A stretch of 64,000 bases of DNA from Imhoffiella purpurea (GTDB lineage Bacteria; Pseudomonadota; Gammaproteobacteria; Chromatiales; Chromatiaceae), in contig NZ_AONC01000025.1 in the NCBI RefSeq assembly GCF_000585215.1, positions 1 to 64,000 on the forward strand, given 5' to 3'. Every line of letters begins with the position of its first letter. Within the stretch, counting starts at the first letter, position 1. The notes beneath the pieces were generated by a model, which had not been told where the DNA came from, did not search any database, and saw only the letters and a program-made list of their open reading frames with translations. A program made the translations under genes and the position numbers. Positions 1 to 7,462 of the stretch are shown piece after piece.

Positions 1-1
1 C

Positions 2-82
2 TGGCTCTTCATCGCCGAGGTTATGCGCGAGCGTCGTCAGGGGCGACCGGCTCCCGTTCTGCCGCCACCTGCTGCGGCGTGA
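2..82 (+). CDS. Possible C-terminal end of a truncated protein
   Basis: From base 2 one frame stays open to a TGA at 80-82. It reads WLFIAEVMRERRQG followed by a proline/alanine-rich tail, 26 residues in all. The hydrophobic start, charged middle and PA-rich end look like the tail of a real protein cut by the window edge. The piece is too short to name, and chance cannot be excluded in DNA this GC-rich. Confidence 0.3.
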   Translation, partial: WLFIAEVMRERRQGRPAPVLPPPAAA

Positions 83-383
83 GAGCAGGGGGAACCGAAC
101 GGATACAACCAATGGCAGTGCCATATTGATTGGCTGCACAGTAGCGCATCCTGTTTTCTCGGAATGCCGGACAAAAACGGCGAGGACGATCCAAGGCGTC
201 AGATCCATAAATCGCACACGCTCTCGATCTTATGCCCTTACTCGCTACGAGGGCAACCTGGGGCAGCCGTCGCTCGCTCGGTGCTACCGATAGTGATGCA
301 TGCGCTCTCGTCCAATACCTCCCATCAACCGGTTCCGCCCCCATCTACCAGCCATCCAATCTCAACCCAAACCCATCCAACCC
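83..383. other. Intergenic stretch with no gene seen
   Basis: About 300 bases before the DUF971 gene. Frames here are short or lack ribosome binding sites. The last 50 bases (about 335-383) are unusually rich in C and A, with repeated ACCCA/CCAAC words just before the start codon. No promoter or hairpin is convincing. Confidence 0.5.
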
Positions 384-815
384 ATGACCCAAACCCCACA
401 CCCAAGCGACATCAAGCTCCGTCAGCAGTCCCGCATCCTCGAAATCACCTTCGACGACGGCGCACGTTTCTGCCTACCCTGCGAGTATCTGCGGGTCTAT
501 TCCCCCTCCGCCGAGGTGCGCGGCCATTCTCCGGCGACGGCGAAGCTCCAGGTCGGCAAGGAGGCGGTGAACATCACCGATCTGCTGCCCATCGGCCAAT
601 ATGCCTTGAAGATCGTCTTCGACGACGGGCACGACTCGGGGCTCTACGACTGGGGGTATCTCTACAAGCTCGGGCGTGCCTGGCAGCCGTATTGGTTCGA
701 CTATCTGCGACAGCTCAAGGATGCGGGGCACGAGCGCACTGGGCCGGATCCCTTCGATACATTGAAGGCGAACGGTGAGTCTCCCTCGTGTCTGCCCGAG
801 ACGGCGGCCGGCTGA
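384..815 (+). CDS. DUF971 family protein (GBBH-like N-terminal domain)
   Basis: 143 residues. The N-terminal part carries the family pattern: a strand ending in ITFDDGARFCLPCEYLR, then SAEVRGH. The C-terminal half has the typical DDGHDSGLYDWGYL and a run of aromatic residues. The domain resembles the N-terminal fold of gamma-butyrobetaine hydroxylase and is common as a small stand-alone protein in proteobacteria, sometimes near iron-sulfur or cofactor genes; its biochemical role is not settled. I chose the ATG at 384 because the conserved part begins soon after it; an upstream in-frame ATG at 300 would add 28 low-complexity residues. The 3' end lies 50 bp before the sugar dehydrogenase start, so the two may be cotranscribed. 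Confidence 0.8.
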   Translation: MTQTPHPSDIKLRQQSRILEITFDDGARFCLPCEYLRVYSPSAEVRGHSPATAKLQVGKEAVNITDLLPIGQYALKIVFDDGHDSGLYDWGYLYKLGRAWQPYWFDYLRQLKDAGHERTGPDPFDTLKANGESPSCLPETAAG

Positions 816-865
816 TCTGGAGTCGAGCTGGACCGTATCCCGAACCCCGGAGAAGGAGGACGACC

Positions 866-2074
866 ATGCACATGCGACATCTTCACTTGCCGATGCTGTT
901 CCTGGCTTTCTCGGTCTTCCCGACGACCTTCCTGACGGCCGCCGAAGTGGAGCTGACAGGGGATGTCCCGGAGGCATCCGGCTGGCGGACCGAGGTGGTC
1001 GTCGAAGGGCTGGAGCATCCCTGGTCCATCGCCTGGTTGCCGGATGGCTCGGCCCTGGTCACCGAGCGTCCCGGTCGGCTGCGGATGATCCGCGACGGGG
1101 CCTTGGTGCCGACGCCGATTGCGGGCGTGCAGGACGTTCTGGCGCACGGTCAGGGCGGGTTGCTGGACATCGCCCTGCATCCCGATTTCGAGACCAATCG
1201 GCTGCTCTATCTGACCTATTCGGTCGGAACCAAGGCAGCCAACCGCACTGTCTTGGCCCGGGCACGGCTGGACGAGGACGGGCGGCGGCTCTCCGATTTG
1301 GAGGTCATCTTCCGCAATCCGGATACGAAGGAGGGCGGGGCGCATTTCGGGTCGCGCCTGCTCTGGCTGCCGGACGGCAGTCTGCTGATGAGCCTGGGCG
1401 ACGGTGGCAATCCGCCTCTGTCATTCGATGGCGCCTATATCCGCGAGCAGGCGCAGAACCTGGGGACGGACTTCGGCAAGCTGGTGCGGCTCACCGAGGA
1501 TGGCAGGCCGTTCCCCGGCAATCCCTTCGTCGCCGAGAGCGGGGCCAGACCCGAGATCTATACCTTCGGCCACCGCAACATGCAGGGTCTGGCACTCGAT
1601 TCGGCGAGCGGGCGGGTCTGGGCGACCGAGCACGGCGCCCGCGGCGGGGACGAGCTGAATCTGATCCGGCCCGGCCAGAACTACGGCTGGCCGGAGGTCA
1701 CCTACAGCATGGAGTATTTCGGTCCGGCGATCTCGGACGTGCACAGCCGATCGGGCATGCCGGATCCCAAGGTGGTCTGGACGCCCTCGATCGCGCCGAG
1801 CGGATTGGTCTTCTACAGCGGCGAGCGTTATCCGGGCTGGAAGGGCGATCTCTTCGCCGGGGCGCTCAAGTTCCTGCAGATCCGCCGCATCCGTCTCGAT
1901 GGCGAGCGGGTGGTGGGCGAGGAGAAGCTGACGATCGGCAGGCGGGTGCGCGACGTGCGCCAGGGACCGGACGGCTATCTCTACGTCCTGACGGACGAGC
2001 CCAACGGGGGCCTGCTGCGGATTCTCCAGCTACCAGCCTCCAGCGGCCAGCTGGAAGAGATTGAGCGCCGCTGA
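866..2074 (+). CDS. PQQ-dependent aldose/sugar dehydrogenase, secreted
   Basis: 402 residues. It is a six-bladed beta-propeller of the soluble glucose/sorbosone dehydrogenase type (YliI/Asd family), expected to oxidise aldoses in the periplasm with PQQ and calcium. Residues 1-24 form a signal peptide ending in FLTAA. Family motifs include LEHPWSIAWLPDG near the N-terminus, AHGQGGLLDIALHP, a GGAHFGSRL region and LSDGGNP-type loops, then GHRNMQG and EHGARGGDELN in the second half. The ATG at 866 follows an AAGGAGG box at 854-860; an upstream ATG in frame at 788 would hide the signal peptide. The last codons (from 2028) run through an AGCNNCC heptad array, so the extreme C-terminus is probably not conserved. 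Substrate cannot be read from sequence. Confidence 0.85.
   Translation: MHMRHLHLPMLFLAFSVFPTTFLTAAEVELTGDVPEASGWRTEVVVEGLEHPWSIAWLPDGSALVTERPGRLRMIRDGALVPTPIAGVQDVLAHGQGGLLDIALHPDFETNRLLYLTYSVGTKAANRTVLARARLDEDGRRLSDLEVIFRNPDTKEGGAHFGSRLLWLPDGSLLMSLGDGGNPPLSFDGAYIREQAQNLGTDFGKLVRLTEDGRPFPGNPFVAESGARPEIYTFGHRNMQGLALDSASGRVWATEHGARGGDELNLIRPGQNYGWPEVTYSMEYFGPAISDVHSRSGMPDPKVVWTPSIAPSGLVFYSGERYPGWKGDLFAGALKFLQIRRIRLDGERVVGEEKLTIGRRVRDVRQGPDGYLYVLTDEPNGGLLRILQLPASSGQLEEIERR
2028..2055 (+). repeat. Heptad array (AGCNNCC)n inside the 3' end of the sugar dehydrogenase gene
   Basis: Consecutive 7-base units AGCTACC, AGCCTCC, AGCGGCC and a degenerate fourth unit lie on the sense strand of the dehydrogenase gene, about 20 bases before its stop codon. 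The array matches the inverted array at 2139-2166 at about 24 of 28 positions. Confidence 0.75.
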
Positions 2075-2138
2075 ACTATACGGTCGCAAGCCGCTCCAGC
2101 CGTGGATGAAGGCCGCCATGCATCCCAAGCCGCAAAGG

Positions 2139-2166
2139 CTGGGAGCTGGCGGCTGGAGGCTGGCCG
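2139..2166 (-). repeat. Heptad array (AGCNNCC)n at the argG stop codon
   Basis: Read on the minus strand, the argG stop TAG runs straight into AGCGGCC, AGCCTCC, AGCCGCC and AGCTCCC, so the first unit begins inside the stop codon. With the array at 2028-2055 it makes an imperfect inverted repeat with an 83-base spacer between two convergent genes, able to fold in transcripts of either strand. Confidence 0.8.
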
Positions 2167-3384
2167 CTACTTCTTCCGTCCCTGCACCCGCAGACGCAGC
2201 GCGTTGAGGCGGATGAAGCCGGTGGCGTCGCCCTGGTCGTAGGCGCCGGCGTCTTCCTCGAAGGTGGCGATGGAGGCGTCGAAGAGGCTGTTGGTCGCGG
2301 ACTTGCGGCCGGCGACCATGACGTTGCCCTTGTAGAGGTTGAGACGGACCTCGCCGTTGACGACGGTCTGGGTCTGGTCGATGGCGGCCTGCATCATTTC
2401 GCGCTCGGGGGCGAACCAGTAGCCGTTGTAGACCAGGCTGGCGTAGCGCGGCATCAGCTCGTCCTTGAGGTGCGCGGCCTCGCGGTCGAGGGTGAGCGAT
2501 TCGATGGCGCGGTGGGCCTTGAGCAGGATGGTGCCGCCGGGGGTTTCGTAGCAGCCGCGCGACTTCATGCCGACATAGCGGTTTTCGACGATGTCGGCGC
2601 GGCCGATGCCGTTGGCGCCGCCGATGCGGTTGAGCTCGGCCAGGATCTCGGCCGGGGTCATGCGCTTGCCGTCGATGGCGACCGCGTCGCCCTGCTCGAA
2701 GGTGAGCTCGATGCTGGTCGGGGTATCAGGGGCCTCCTCGGGCGAGACGCTCCAGCGCCACATGTCGGCGCCCGGCTCGACCCAGGGATCCTCCAGGTCG
2801 TAGCCCTCGTAGGAGATGTGCAGCAGGTTGGCGTCCATGGAGTAGGGCGACTTGGTGCCGTCGCGCTTCATCTCGACCGCGATGCCGTGCTTCTCGGCAT
2901 AGGCCATGAGCTTCTCGCGCGAGAGCAGATCCCACTCGCGCCAGGGGGCGATGATCTTGATCTCGGGGTTGAGGGCGTAGGCGCCGAGCTCGAAGCGGAC
3001 CTGATCGTTGCCCTTGCCGGTGGCGCCGTGCGAGATGGCGTCGGCGCCGGTCTCGGCGGCGATCTCGATCAGACGCTTGGCGATCAGCGGGCGGGCAATG
3101 GAGGTGCCGAGCAGGTACTCGCCCTCATAGATGGCGTTGGCGCGGAACATGGGGAAGACGAAGTCGCGCACGAACTCCTCGCGCAGATCGTCGATGTAGA
3201 TCTCCTTCACGCCGGCCGCCTTCGCCTTGGCGCGGGCCGGCTCCAGCTCCTCGCCCTGGCCGATGTCCGCGGTGAAGGTCACGACCTCGCAGCCGTACTC
3301 CTCCTGCAGCCATTTGAGGATGACCGAGGTATCCAGTCCGCCCGAATAGGCCAGGACCACCTTCTTGATTGCGCTTTGCGCCAT
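2167..3384 (-). CDS. argG: Argininosuccinate synthase
   Basis: 405 residues, the normal length. It joins citrulline and aspartate using ATP to give argininosuccinate, the penultimate step of arginine synthesis, in the cytosol. The N-type ATP pyrophosphatase P-loop AYSGGLDTS is at residues 12-20. Further conserved stretches are [15 protein letters not shown], a block around [10 protein letters not shown] and a GRKS segment near the C-terminus. The start ATG at 3384 lies before the conserved [10 protein letters not shown]. The gene stands alone, divergent from the LpxH-like gene and convergent with the sugar dehydrogenase. argJ, acting earlier in the same pathway, lies far away at 59663. Confidence 0.97.
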   Translation of the reverse strand: MAQSAIKKVVLAYSGGLDTSVILKWLQEEYGCEVVTFTADIGQGEELEPARAKAKAAGVKEIYIDDLREEFVRDFVFPMFRANAIYEGEYLLGTSIARPLIAKRLIEIAAETGADAISHGATGKGNDQVRFELGAYALNPEIKIIAPWREWDLLSREKLMAYAEKHGIAVEMKRDGTKSPYSMDANLLHISYEGYDLEDPWVEPGADMWRWSVSPEEAPDTPTSIELTFEQGDAVAIDGKRMTPAEILAELNRIGGANGIGRADIVENRYVGMKSRGCYETPGGTILLKAHRAIESLTLDREAAHLKDELMPRYASLVYNGYWFAPEREMMQAAIDQTQTVVNGEVRLNLYKGNVMVAGRKSATNSLFDASIATFEEDAGAYDQGDATGFIRLNALRLRVQGRKK

Positions 3385-3701
3385 CGTCTTGCTCCAAATC
3401 TCGGTTGAACACGCCCTCTTGGTCGATCACGCAATCGGGCAATCGCACAGTATAGAACGAGGTCCGGGAGGACGGGAGTCAAGGATCGGATCTCGGCGCC
3501 GGGCCGCCCGACTCGGTCCGTGCCGCTCGATCCTCGGCCGTCTCCGGATCGCCATGCATCCGACATTGAATCGTCAGAAAATCGAACGAAATCAGCATTC
3601 TTAATCGCCCCTTCACCCGATCTCAACCAGTCTGAAACATAGTTGGTGGACCATAGCGCAAATTTTCTCCGAACCAGATTTCGTCAGAGGCGGTGAAGCC
3701 G
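3385..3701. other. Divergent intergenic region argG / phosphoesterase
   Basis: 317 bases holding the promoters of both flanking genes. On the minus strand a TATACT box (3449-3454) is preceded by TTGACT (3477-3482), but the 22-base spacer is too long for a standard sigma-70 promoter, so this is only suggestive. No gene or clear operator is visible. Confidence 0.35.
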
Positions 3702-4514
3702 ATGTCCGACATCAAGCGCATGAATCCACTGAAATACCGCAGCATCTTCCTGTCCGACATCCATCTCGGCTTTCGCGGTTGTCAGGCCCGCTTCGTGCTC
3801 GATTTCCTGCAGTCGACCCAGTGCAAGCAGCTCTATCTGGTCGGGGACATCGTCGATCTCTGGGCGATGAAGGGCGGCCTCTATTGGCCGGAGGCCCACA
3901 ACCAGGTGGCGCGCGAGATCTTCGACAAGGCGCGGCGCGGAACCGAGGTCATCTTCATCCCGGGCAATCACGACGGTCTCTTTCGCGAGCATCTGGATGC
4001 GCGTTTCGGCGACGTCGTGGTGCGCGACGAGGTGGTACATACGACCGCCGACGGCCGGCGCTTCCTGGTCCTGCACGGCGACAAGTTCGACGGGGTGGTG
4101 CAGAACAGCCTCTGGCTGGCCAAGCTCGGATCGCGCGCCTACGATCAGCTGCTGGCGCTCAACGGTTATCTGAGTCGGGTGCGCTCGCTGTTCGGGCTCA
4201 AGTACTGGTCGCTGGCCGGATATCTGAAGCACAAGGTCAAGGACGCCGTCAGCTACATCGGCAACTACGAGCGCGCGGTCGCGACCGAGGCCGGTCACCG
4301 CGAACTGGACGGCATGATCTGCGGCCATATCCATCATGCCGAGATGCGCGACATCCAGGGCGTCACCTACTGCAACTGCGGCGACTGGGTCGAGAGCTGC
4401 ACGGCGCTGGTCGAGCATCACGACGGGCGGCTCGAATTGCTGCGCTGGACGGATGCCTTTCCGCAGACCATCAGCACCATGGAGCCGGAGATCGCATTGG
4501 CGCGGGCGAGCTGA
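3702..4514 (+). CDS. LpxH-like metallophosphoesterase (UDP-2,3-diacylglucosamine diphosphatase family)
   Basis: 270 residues with the full calcineurin-like metal-binding set: SDIHLG (about 18-23), GDIVDLW (48-54), GNHD (88-91), HGDKFD and GHIHHAE. This pattern is that of UDP-2,3-diacylglucosamine hydrolases, which release lipid X in lipid A synthesis. It belongs to the longer, LpxH-like branch in which the true substrate is often untested, so I leave the symbol blank. The ATG at 3702 follows a GAGGCGG box at 3687-3693; a GTG at 3693 is an alternative. Monocistronic by position. Confidence 0.8.
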   Translation: MSDIKRMNPLKYRSIFLSDIHLGFRGCQARFVLDFLQSTQCKQLYLVGDIVDLWAMKGGLYWPEAHNQVAREIFDKARRGTEVIFIPGNHDGLFREHLDARFGDVVVRDEVVHTTADGRRFLVLHGDKFDGVVQNSLWLAKLGSRAYDQLLALNGYLSRVRSLFGLKYWSLAGYLKHKVKDAVSYIGNYERAVATEAGHRELDGMICGHIHHAEMRDIQGVTYCNCGDWVESCTALVEHHDGRLELLRWTDAFPQTISTMEPEIALARAS

Positions 4515-4667
4515 GTCGGGGACGCGAAATGCTGCGGTGAGGGGCGAAGCGGACCGATCGCGACTGATGCGATTCGCGATGCTCATCGCAGTCGACGACG
4601 GGTCGATTCGTGCGCGGGAATCGTCCTATGATCGGGGTTCTTCGTCATCGCCGAGAGGAACCCCGCC

Positions 4668-5012
4668 ATGCCGACACTGCGTATCCTGACCAACGTCTCC
4701 GTTCAGCCCGACGTCCGCCAGTCGCTTCTCGCTCGCGCCTCCAGCGCGGTCGCCGAGATGCTCGGCAAGCCCGAGTCCTATGTGATGGTCGTGCTCGAGG
4801 ACGGGCGCGATATCATCTTCGGCGGATCCTTCGATCCCACGGCCTATCTCGAACTCAAGAGTCTCGGTTTGCCCGAGGATCGGACCCCCGACTTCTCCAA
4901 GACGCTCTGCGCGCTGGTCTCCGATCTGCTCTCGGTGCCGCCGGGGCGCGTCTATATCGAGTTCGCCTCTCCGCCGCGTCATCTGTTCGGGTGGAATTCG
5001 GGGACATTCTAA
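4668..5012 (+). CDS. MIF / phenylpyruvate tautomerase-related protein
   Basis: 114 residues, the standard length of the macrophage migration inhibitory factor superfamily. Pro2, the catalytic base of these tautomerases, follows the start Met directly (MPTLRILTNV). Other family traits are KPESYVMVVL in the centre, a GGSFDP turn and PPGRVYIEF near the C-terminus. Bacterial members are cytosolic and of uncertain physiological substrate; they are frequent in phototrophs and cyanobacteria. A GAGAGGA box at 4651-4657 precedes the ATG. The gene converges on the LH1-alpha gene across a palindromic repeat region. Confidence 0.85.
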   Translation: MPTLRILTNVSVQPDVRQSLLARASSAVAEMLGKPESYVMVVLEDGRDIIFGGSFDPTAYLELKSLGLPEDRTPDFSKTLCALVSDLLSVPPGRVYIEFASPPRHLFGWNSGTF

Positions 5013-5043
5013 TTCGACCGAAGCCGTTAGCCGCCGGTCGGGG

Positions 5044-5187
5044 GTAGGGCGCAATAGGCCGCCCGGATTTGGTGGCTGCAAGGTTTCGCTATCGAGTTGG
5101 GGGTGGGAAGCCCCGTCGGTCGATGATGGGGCGGCCGTATTGCGCCGTCTGTCATGCGGCGCAATACGCTGCGCTATTGCGCCCTAC
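5044..5187. repeat. Palindromic repeat element (MITE/REP-like)
   Basis: The ends are a perfect 13-bp inverted pair: GTAGGGCGCAATA at 5044-5056 and its reverse complement at 5175-5187. Inside lies a second, perfect 11-bp inverted repeat, GTATTGCGCCG (5137-5147) and its complement (5157-5167), with a 9-base loop. The element fills the space between the convergent MIF and LH1-alpha genes. The size of 144 bp and the terminal inverted repeats suggest a miniature element; the inner hairpin could also end transcription. Confidence 0.65.
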
Positions 5188-5196
5188 GGGGCCGGA

Positions 5197-5379
5197 TCAG
5201 CGAATGCCGGGTGGCTCGGGTTGCGGGTTGATGGCGACCGGCGCGTCCGGTCCGGCGAGCCAGTTGAACTCGGCGGTGCTGATCAGGATGAAATGGATCA
5301 GGAGCGCGAGCACGGCGAGAAAGCCGAAGATGGCGATCAGTGTCGCGCGCGGGCTCAGAAGCAGCCAGATTCGATGCAT
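5197..5379 (-). CDS. LH1 light-harvesting alpha polypeptide, orphan copy (PufA-like)
   Basis: 60 residues: a short cytoplasmic head, one membrane span and a Pro-rich periplasmic tail. The start [19 protein letters not shown] mirrors the KIWLL-DPRR head of Chromatiaceae LH1 alpha. His29 in LLIHFIL is the bacteriochlorophyll ligand, and Trp40 in STAEFNWL is at the +11 position known to hydrogen-bond the pigment acetyl group in LH1. A strong AGGAGG (5385-5390) stands 5 bases before the ATG. No beta partner, reaction-centre gene or other photosynthesis gene is nearby. It lies 85 bp after the amylosucrase gene on the same strand, with a hairpin between. I am confident of the family, less so of when and with what partner it is used. 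Confidence 0.88.
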   Translation of the reverse strand: MHRIWLLLSPRATLIAIFGFLAVLALLIHFILISTAEFNWLAGPDAPVAINPQPEPPGIR

Positions 5380-5384
5380 TCCTA

Positions 5385-5390
5385 CCTCCT
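5385..5390 (-). promoter_or_regulatory. Strong ribosome binding site of the LH1-alpha gene
   Basis: AGGAGG on the minus strand, followed by TAGGA and the ATG. It fixes the start of this short gene and argues that it is translated. Confidence 0.75.
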
Positions 5391-5400
5391 GTCGTCGAGC

Positions 5401-5423
5401 GTGAGCGGGCTTGGTCCGCTCAC
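5401..5423 (-). promoter_or_regulatory. Intercistronic hairpin between amylosucrase and LH1-alpha genes
   Basis: A perfect 8-bp inverted repeat, GTGAGCGG and CCGCTCAC, with a 7-base loop. No U-run follows it on either strand, so it looks more like an RNA-stabilising or processing element than a terminator. Hairpins in similar positions are known between pufBA and pufLM in purple bacteria. Confidence 0.5.
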
Positions 5424-5464
5424 AGCATAGACGATCCGTTCAGGGCCCAAGCGCTGTCTGCGGT

Positions 5465-7438
5465 TTACAGCTGCGAGCGCGCCCGCTGGTTGGCCAGCCA
5501 GTAGAAATGGTAGGGCGGGATGATGACCCGGTTGTTGAAGATGGCCGGTGAATCGCCCGTGACCAGATCCTGCAGCTGGCCGTAGCGGAAGAGCCCGCGC
5601 TGGCTCAGCTCCTCCAGATCCAGATACTGGGGCGTGACGTCGAAGTTGGCCGCCACCAGCACCGAACTGGTCTGCATCATGGGATGGGTGCGCAGGAATA
5701 CGAACAGGTGCGGGTTGCTGACGTCGATGAGTTCGCGGTTGTTGAAGTCGGCGAAGGCCGGGGTGTTCTTGCGCACCGCGATCATGCGTTTGAGGCCGTC
5801 GAACAGACGCTGCTCGACGGTGCCGTGCTCGAGCCGCCGGTTGGCCCGGTCCCAGTTGATGCGCGGACGGTGGATCCAGCGCGCGTCGCTGGCCTTGTTG
5901 ACGTCGTCGAGGAACGAGCAGTCGTTGAGGGTGCCGACCTCGTCACCGTACCAGATGAGCGGGATCCCGCCGAAGGAGAGGATCATGCCGTGCAGTGTCA
6001 GGATGAGCGCGACGGCGTGATCGATCTGTTCGGGGTCGTTGGACTCCAGGGCCGTTTCCAGGCCGGCCAGCGAGGCCAGCGCGCCGGCGATGCGGGCGTC
6101 TCCGGTCTTGTGGTTGACGCCGAACGGGCGGCCGCGCGCCGGCGATCCCTCGAAGGCGCCGGTGAACCAGTCGATCAGGAAGTGCCGGTGGGCGTAGGGG
6201 TCGTAGTCGCAGGTGCGGATGTCGGCGTCGTCGAAGCCGAGACCGATGTCGTCGTGACAGCGCACGTAGTTGAGCCAGGTGGCACGGTCGAGCTTGTGGG
6301 GCAGGCTCTTGATGCCCTGGTTGAGCAGCTTGGCGTTCTTGGTGGCGACCGCGTCCCAGAGCAGGGCCATGAAGGTGGCGTTGTAGGCGATCTCGCATTC
6401 CTTGGCGATGACCGCGTCCTCGCCGAAATACTTGATGATCTCGGAGGGGGAGACGATGGCCTCGGCGATGAAGAGCACGCCGGGGGCGACCACCTGGCAG
6501 CAGTCCTTCATCAGCTGCAGGATGAGGTGAGCCTCGCGCTCGTTCTGCGAGGTGGTGCCGATCTTCTTCCACAGGAAGGCGACCGCGTCCAAGCGTACGA
6601 TGTCGGCGCCCTGGTTGGCCCAGAAGAGGATGATGTCGAGCATCTCGATGAAGACGGCCGGGTTGGAGTAGTTCAGGTCCCACTGATAGTGGTTGAAGAC
6701 CGTCATCACCCACTTGCCCATCTCCTCGTCCCAGGTGAAGTTGCCTGGCGCGTTCTCCGGGAAGATCTCGGGCAAGGTCTCCTCGAACATGTCGGGCACG
6801 TCACGGTTCGGGAAGACGTAATAGAAGTCCTGGTAGGTCTTGTCGCCCTCGCGCGCCTTCTGCGCCCATTCGTGCTCGTTGGAGGTGTGGTTGACCACCA
6901 CGTCGAGGGTGAGCAGCATGCCGCGCTTGTGCATGGAATCGGTCAGCGCGGAGATGTCCTCGACCGAGCCGGCACGTGGGTCGATGTTGCGGAAGTCGCT
7001 CACCGCATAGCCGCCGTCGCTCGCCCCGAGCGGGCAGCGCAGGATGGGCATCACATGGACCATGTTGACGCCGAGGTCCTGCAGATAGGGCAGGCGTTCG
7101 ATCAGCCCCTTCAGATTGCCCGCGAAGCCGTCCAGGTAGAGCGCCATGCCGACCCATTCCGGGCTCAGGAACCAGTTGTGATTCTCCTCGCGCTCCATGT
7201 CGATCTGCTTGAGCCGCTCGGGCCGGTCGATATAGGCGCGTGCCAGGCGTTCGGTCAGGGCCACCATCTGGTCCTTGAAGTCCTCGCGATGGCCATAGAG
7301 ATGCTCGAAGAGCGAATGGATCGCGTAGAAATTGGCACCGAGGCGGGTGTAGAAGTGACGTAGATCCTCACGAACGACCCGATGGCTGAACTCGTCGAGG
7401 ATGTCGTTCAGCAGGGCGTGCGAAACCTGTTCGTACAT
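5465..7438 (-). CDS. ams: Amylosucrase (GH13 subfamily 4)
   Basis: 657 residues, close to the usual 630-660. It transfers glucose from sucrose onto an alpha-1,4-glucan and frees fructose. The GH13 barrel carries the nucleophile Asp284 in VRLDAVAFLWKK, the acid/base Glu326 in LFIAEAIV and the His-Asp pair in VRCHDD (395-396). ALYLDGFAGNL and an N-terminal helical domain also mark this subfamily, and LIWYGDEVGTLND follows. It sits 24 bp after the fructokinase gene in a sps-spp-frk-ams order, the arrangement described for halotolerant methanotrophs such as Methylomicrobium alcaliphilum. The context suggests that sucrose made by Sps/Spp can be converted to glycogen-like glucan, the fructose being recaptured by the kinase. 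Confidence 0.93.
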   Translation of the reverse strand: MYEQVSHALLNDILDEFSHRVVREDLRHFYTRLGANFYAIHSLFEHLYGHREDFKDQMVALTERLARAYIDRPERLKQIDMEREENHNWFLSPEWVGMALYLDGFAGNLKGLIERLPYLQDLGVNMVHVMPILRCPLGASDGGYAVSDFRNIDPRAGSVEDISALTDSMHKRGMLLTLDVVVNHTSNEHEWAQKAREGDKTYQDFYYVFPNRDVPDMFEETLPEIFPENAPGNFTWDEEMGKWVMTVFNHYQWDLNYSNPAVFIEMLDIILFWANQGADIVRLDAVAFLWKKIGTTSQNEREAHLILQLMKDCCQVVAPGVLFIAEAIVSPSEIIKYFGEDAVIAKECEIAYNATFMALLWDAVATKNAKLLNQGIKSLPHKLDRATWLNYVRCHDDIGLGFDDADIRTCDYDPYAHRHFLIDWFTGAFEGSPARGRPFGVNHKTGDARIAGALASLAGLETALESNDPEQIDHAVALILTLHGMILSFGGIPLIWYGDEVGTLNDCSFLDDVNKASDARWIHRPRINWDRANRRLEHGTVEQRLFDGLKRMIAVRKNTPAFADFNNRELIDVSNPHLFVFLRTHPMMQTSSVLVAANFDVTPQYLDLEELSQRGLFRYGQLQDLVTGDSPAIFNNRVIIPPYHFYWLANQRARSQL

Positions 7439-7462
7439 GCAGACTCCAGATGGCGGCGGAGA

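Noticed and set aside
3449-3482. argG promoter TTGACT / TATACT
   Set aside because: Spacer of 22 bases is too long for sigma-70; not listed as a promoter.
5684-7363. Long plus-strand open frame opposite amylosucrase (559 codons)
   Set aside because: It is the antisense shadow of a clear GH13 gene in GC-rich DNA; its composition (Val/Gly/Asp/Glu repeats) has no domain and no ribosome binding site.
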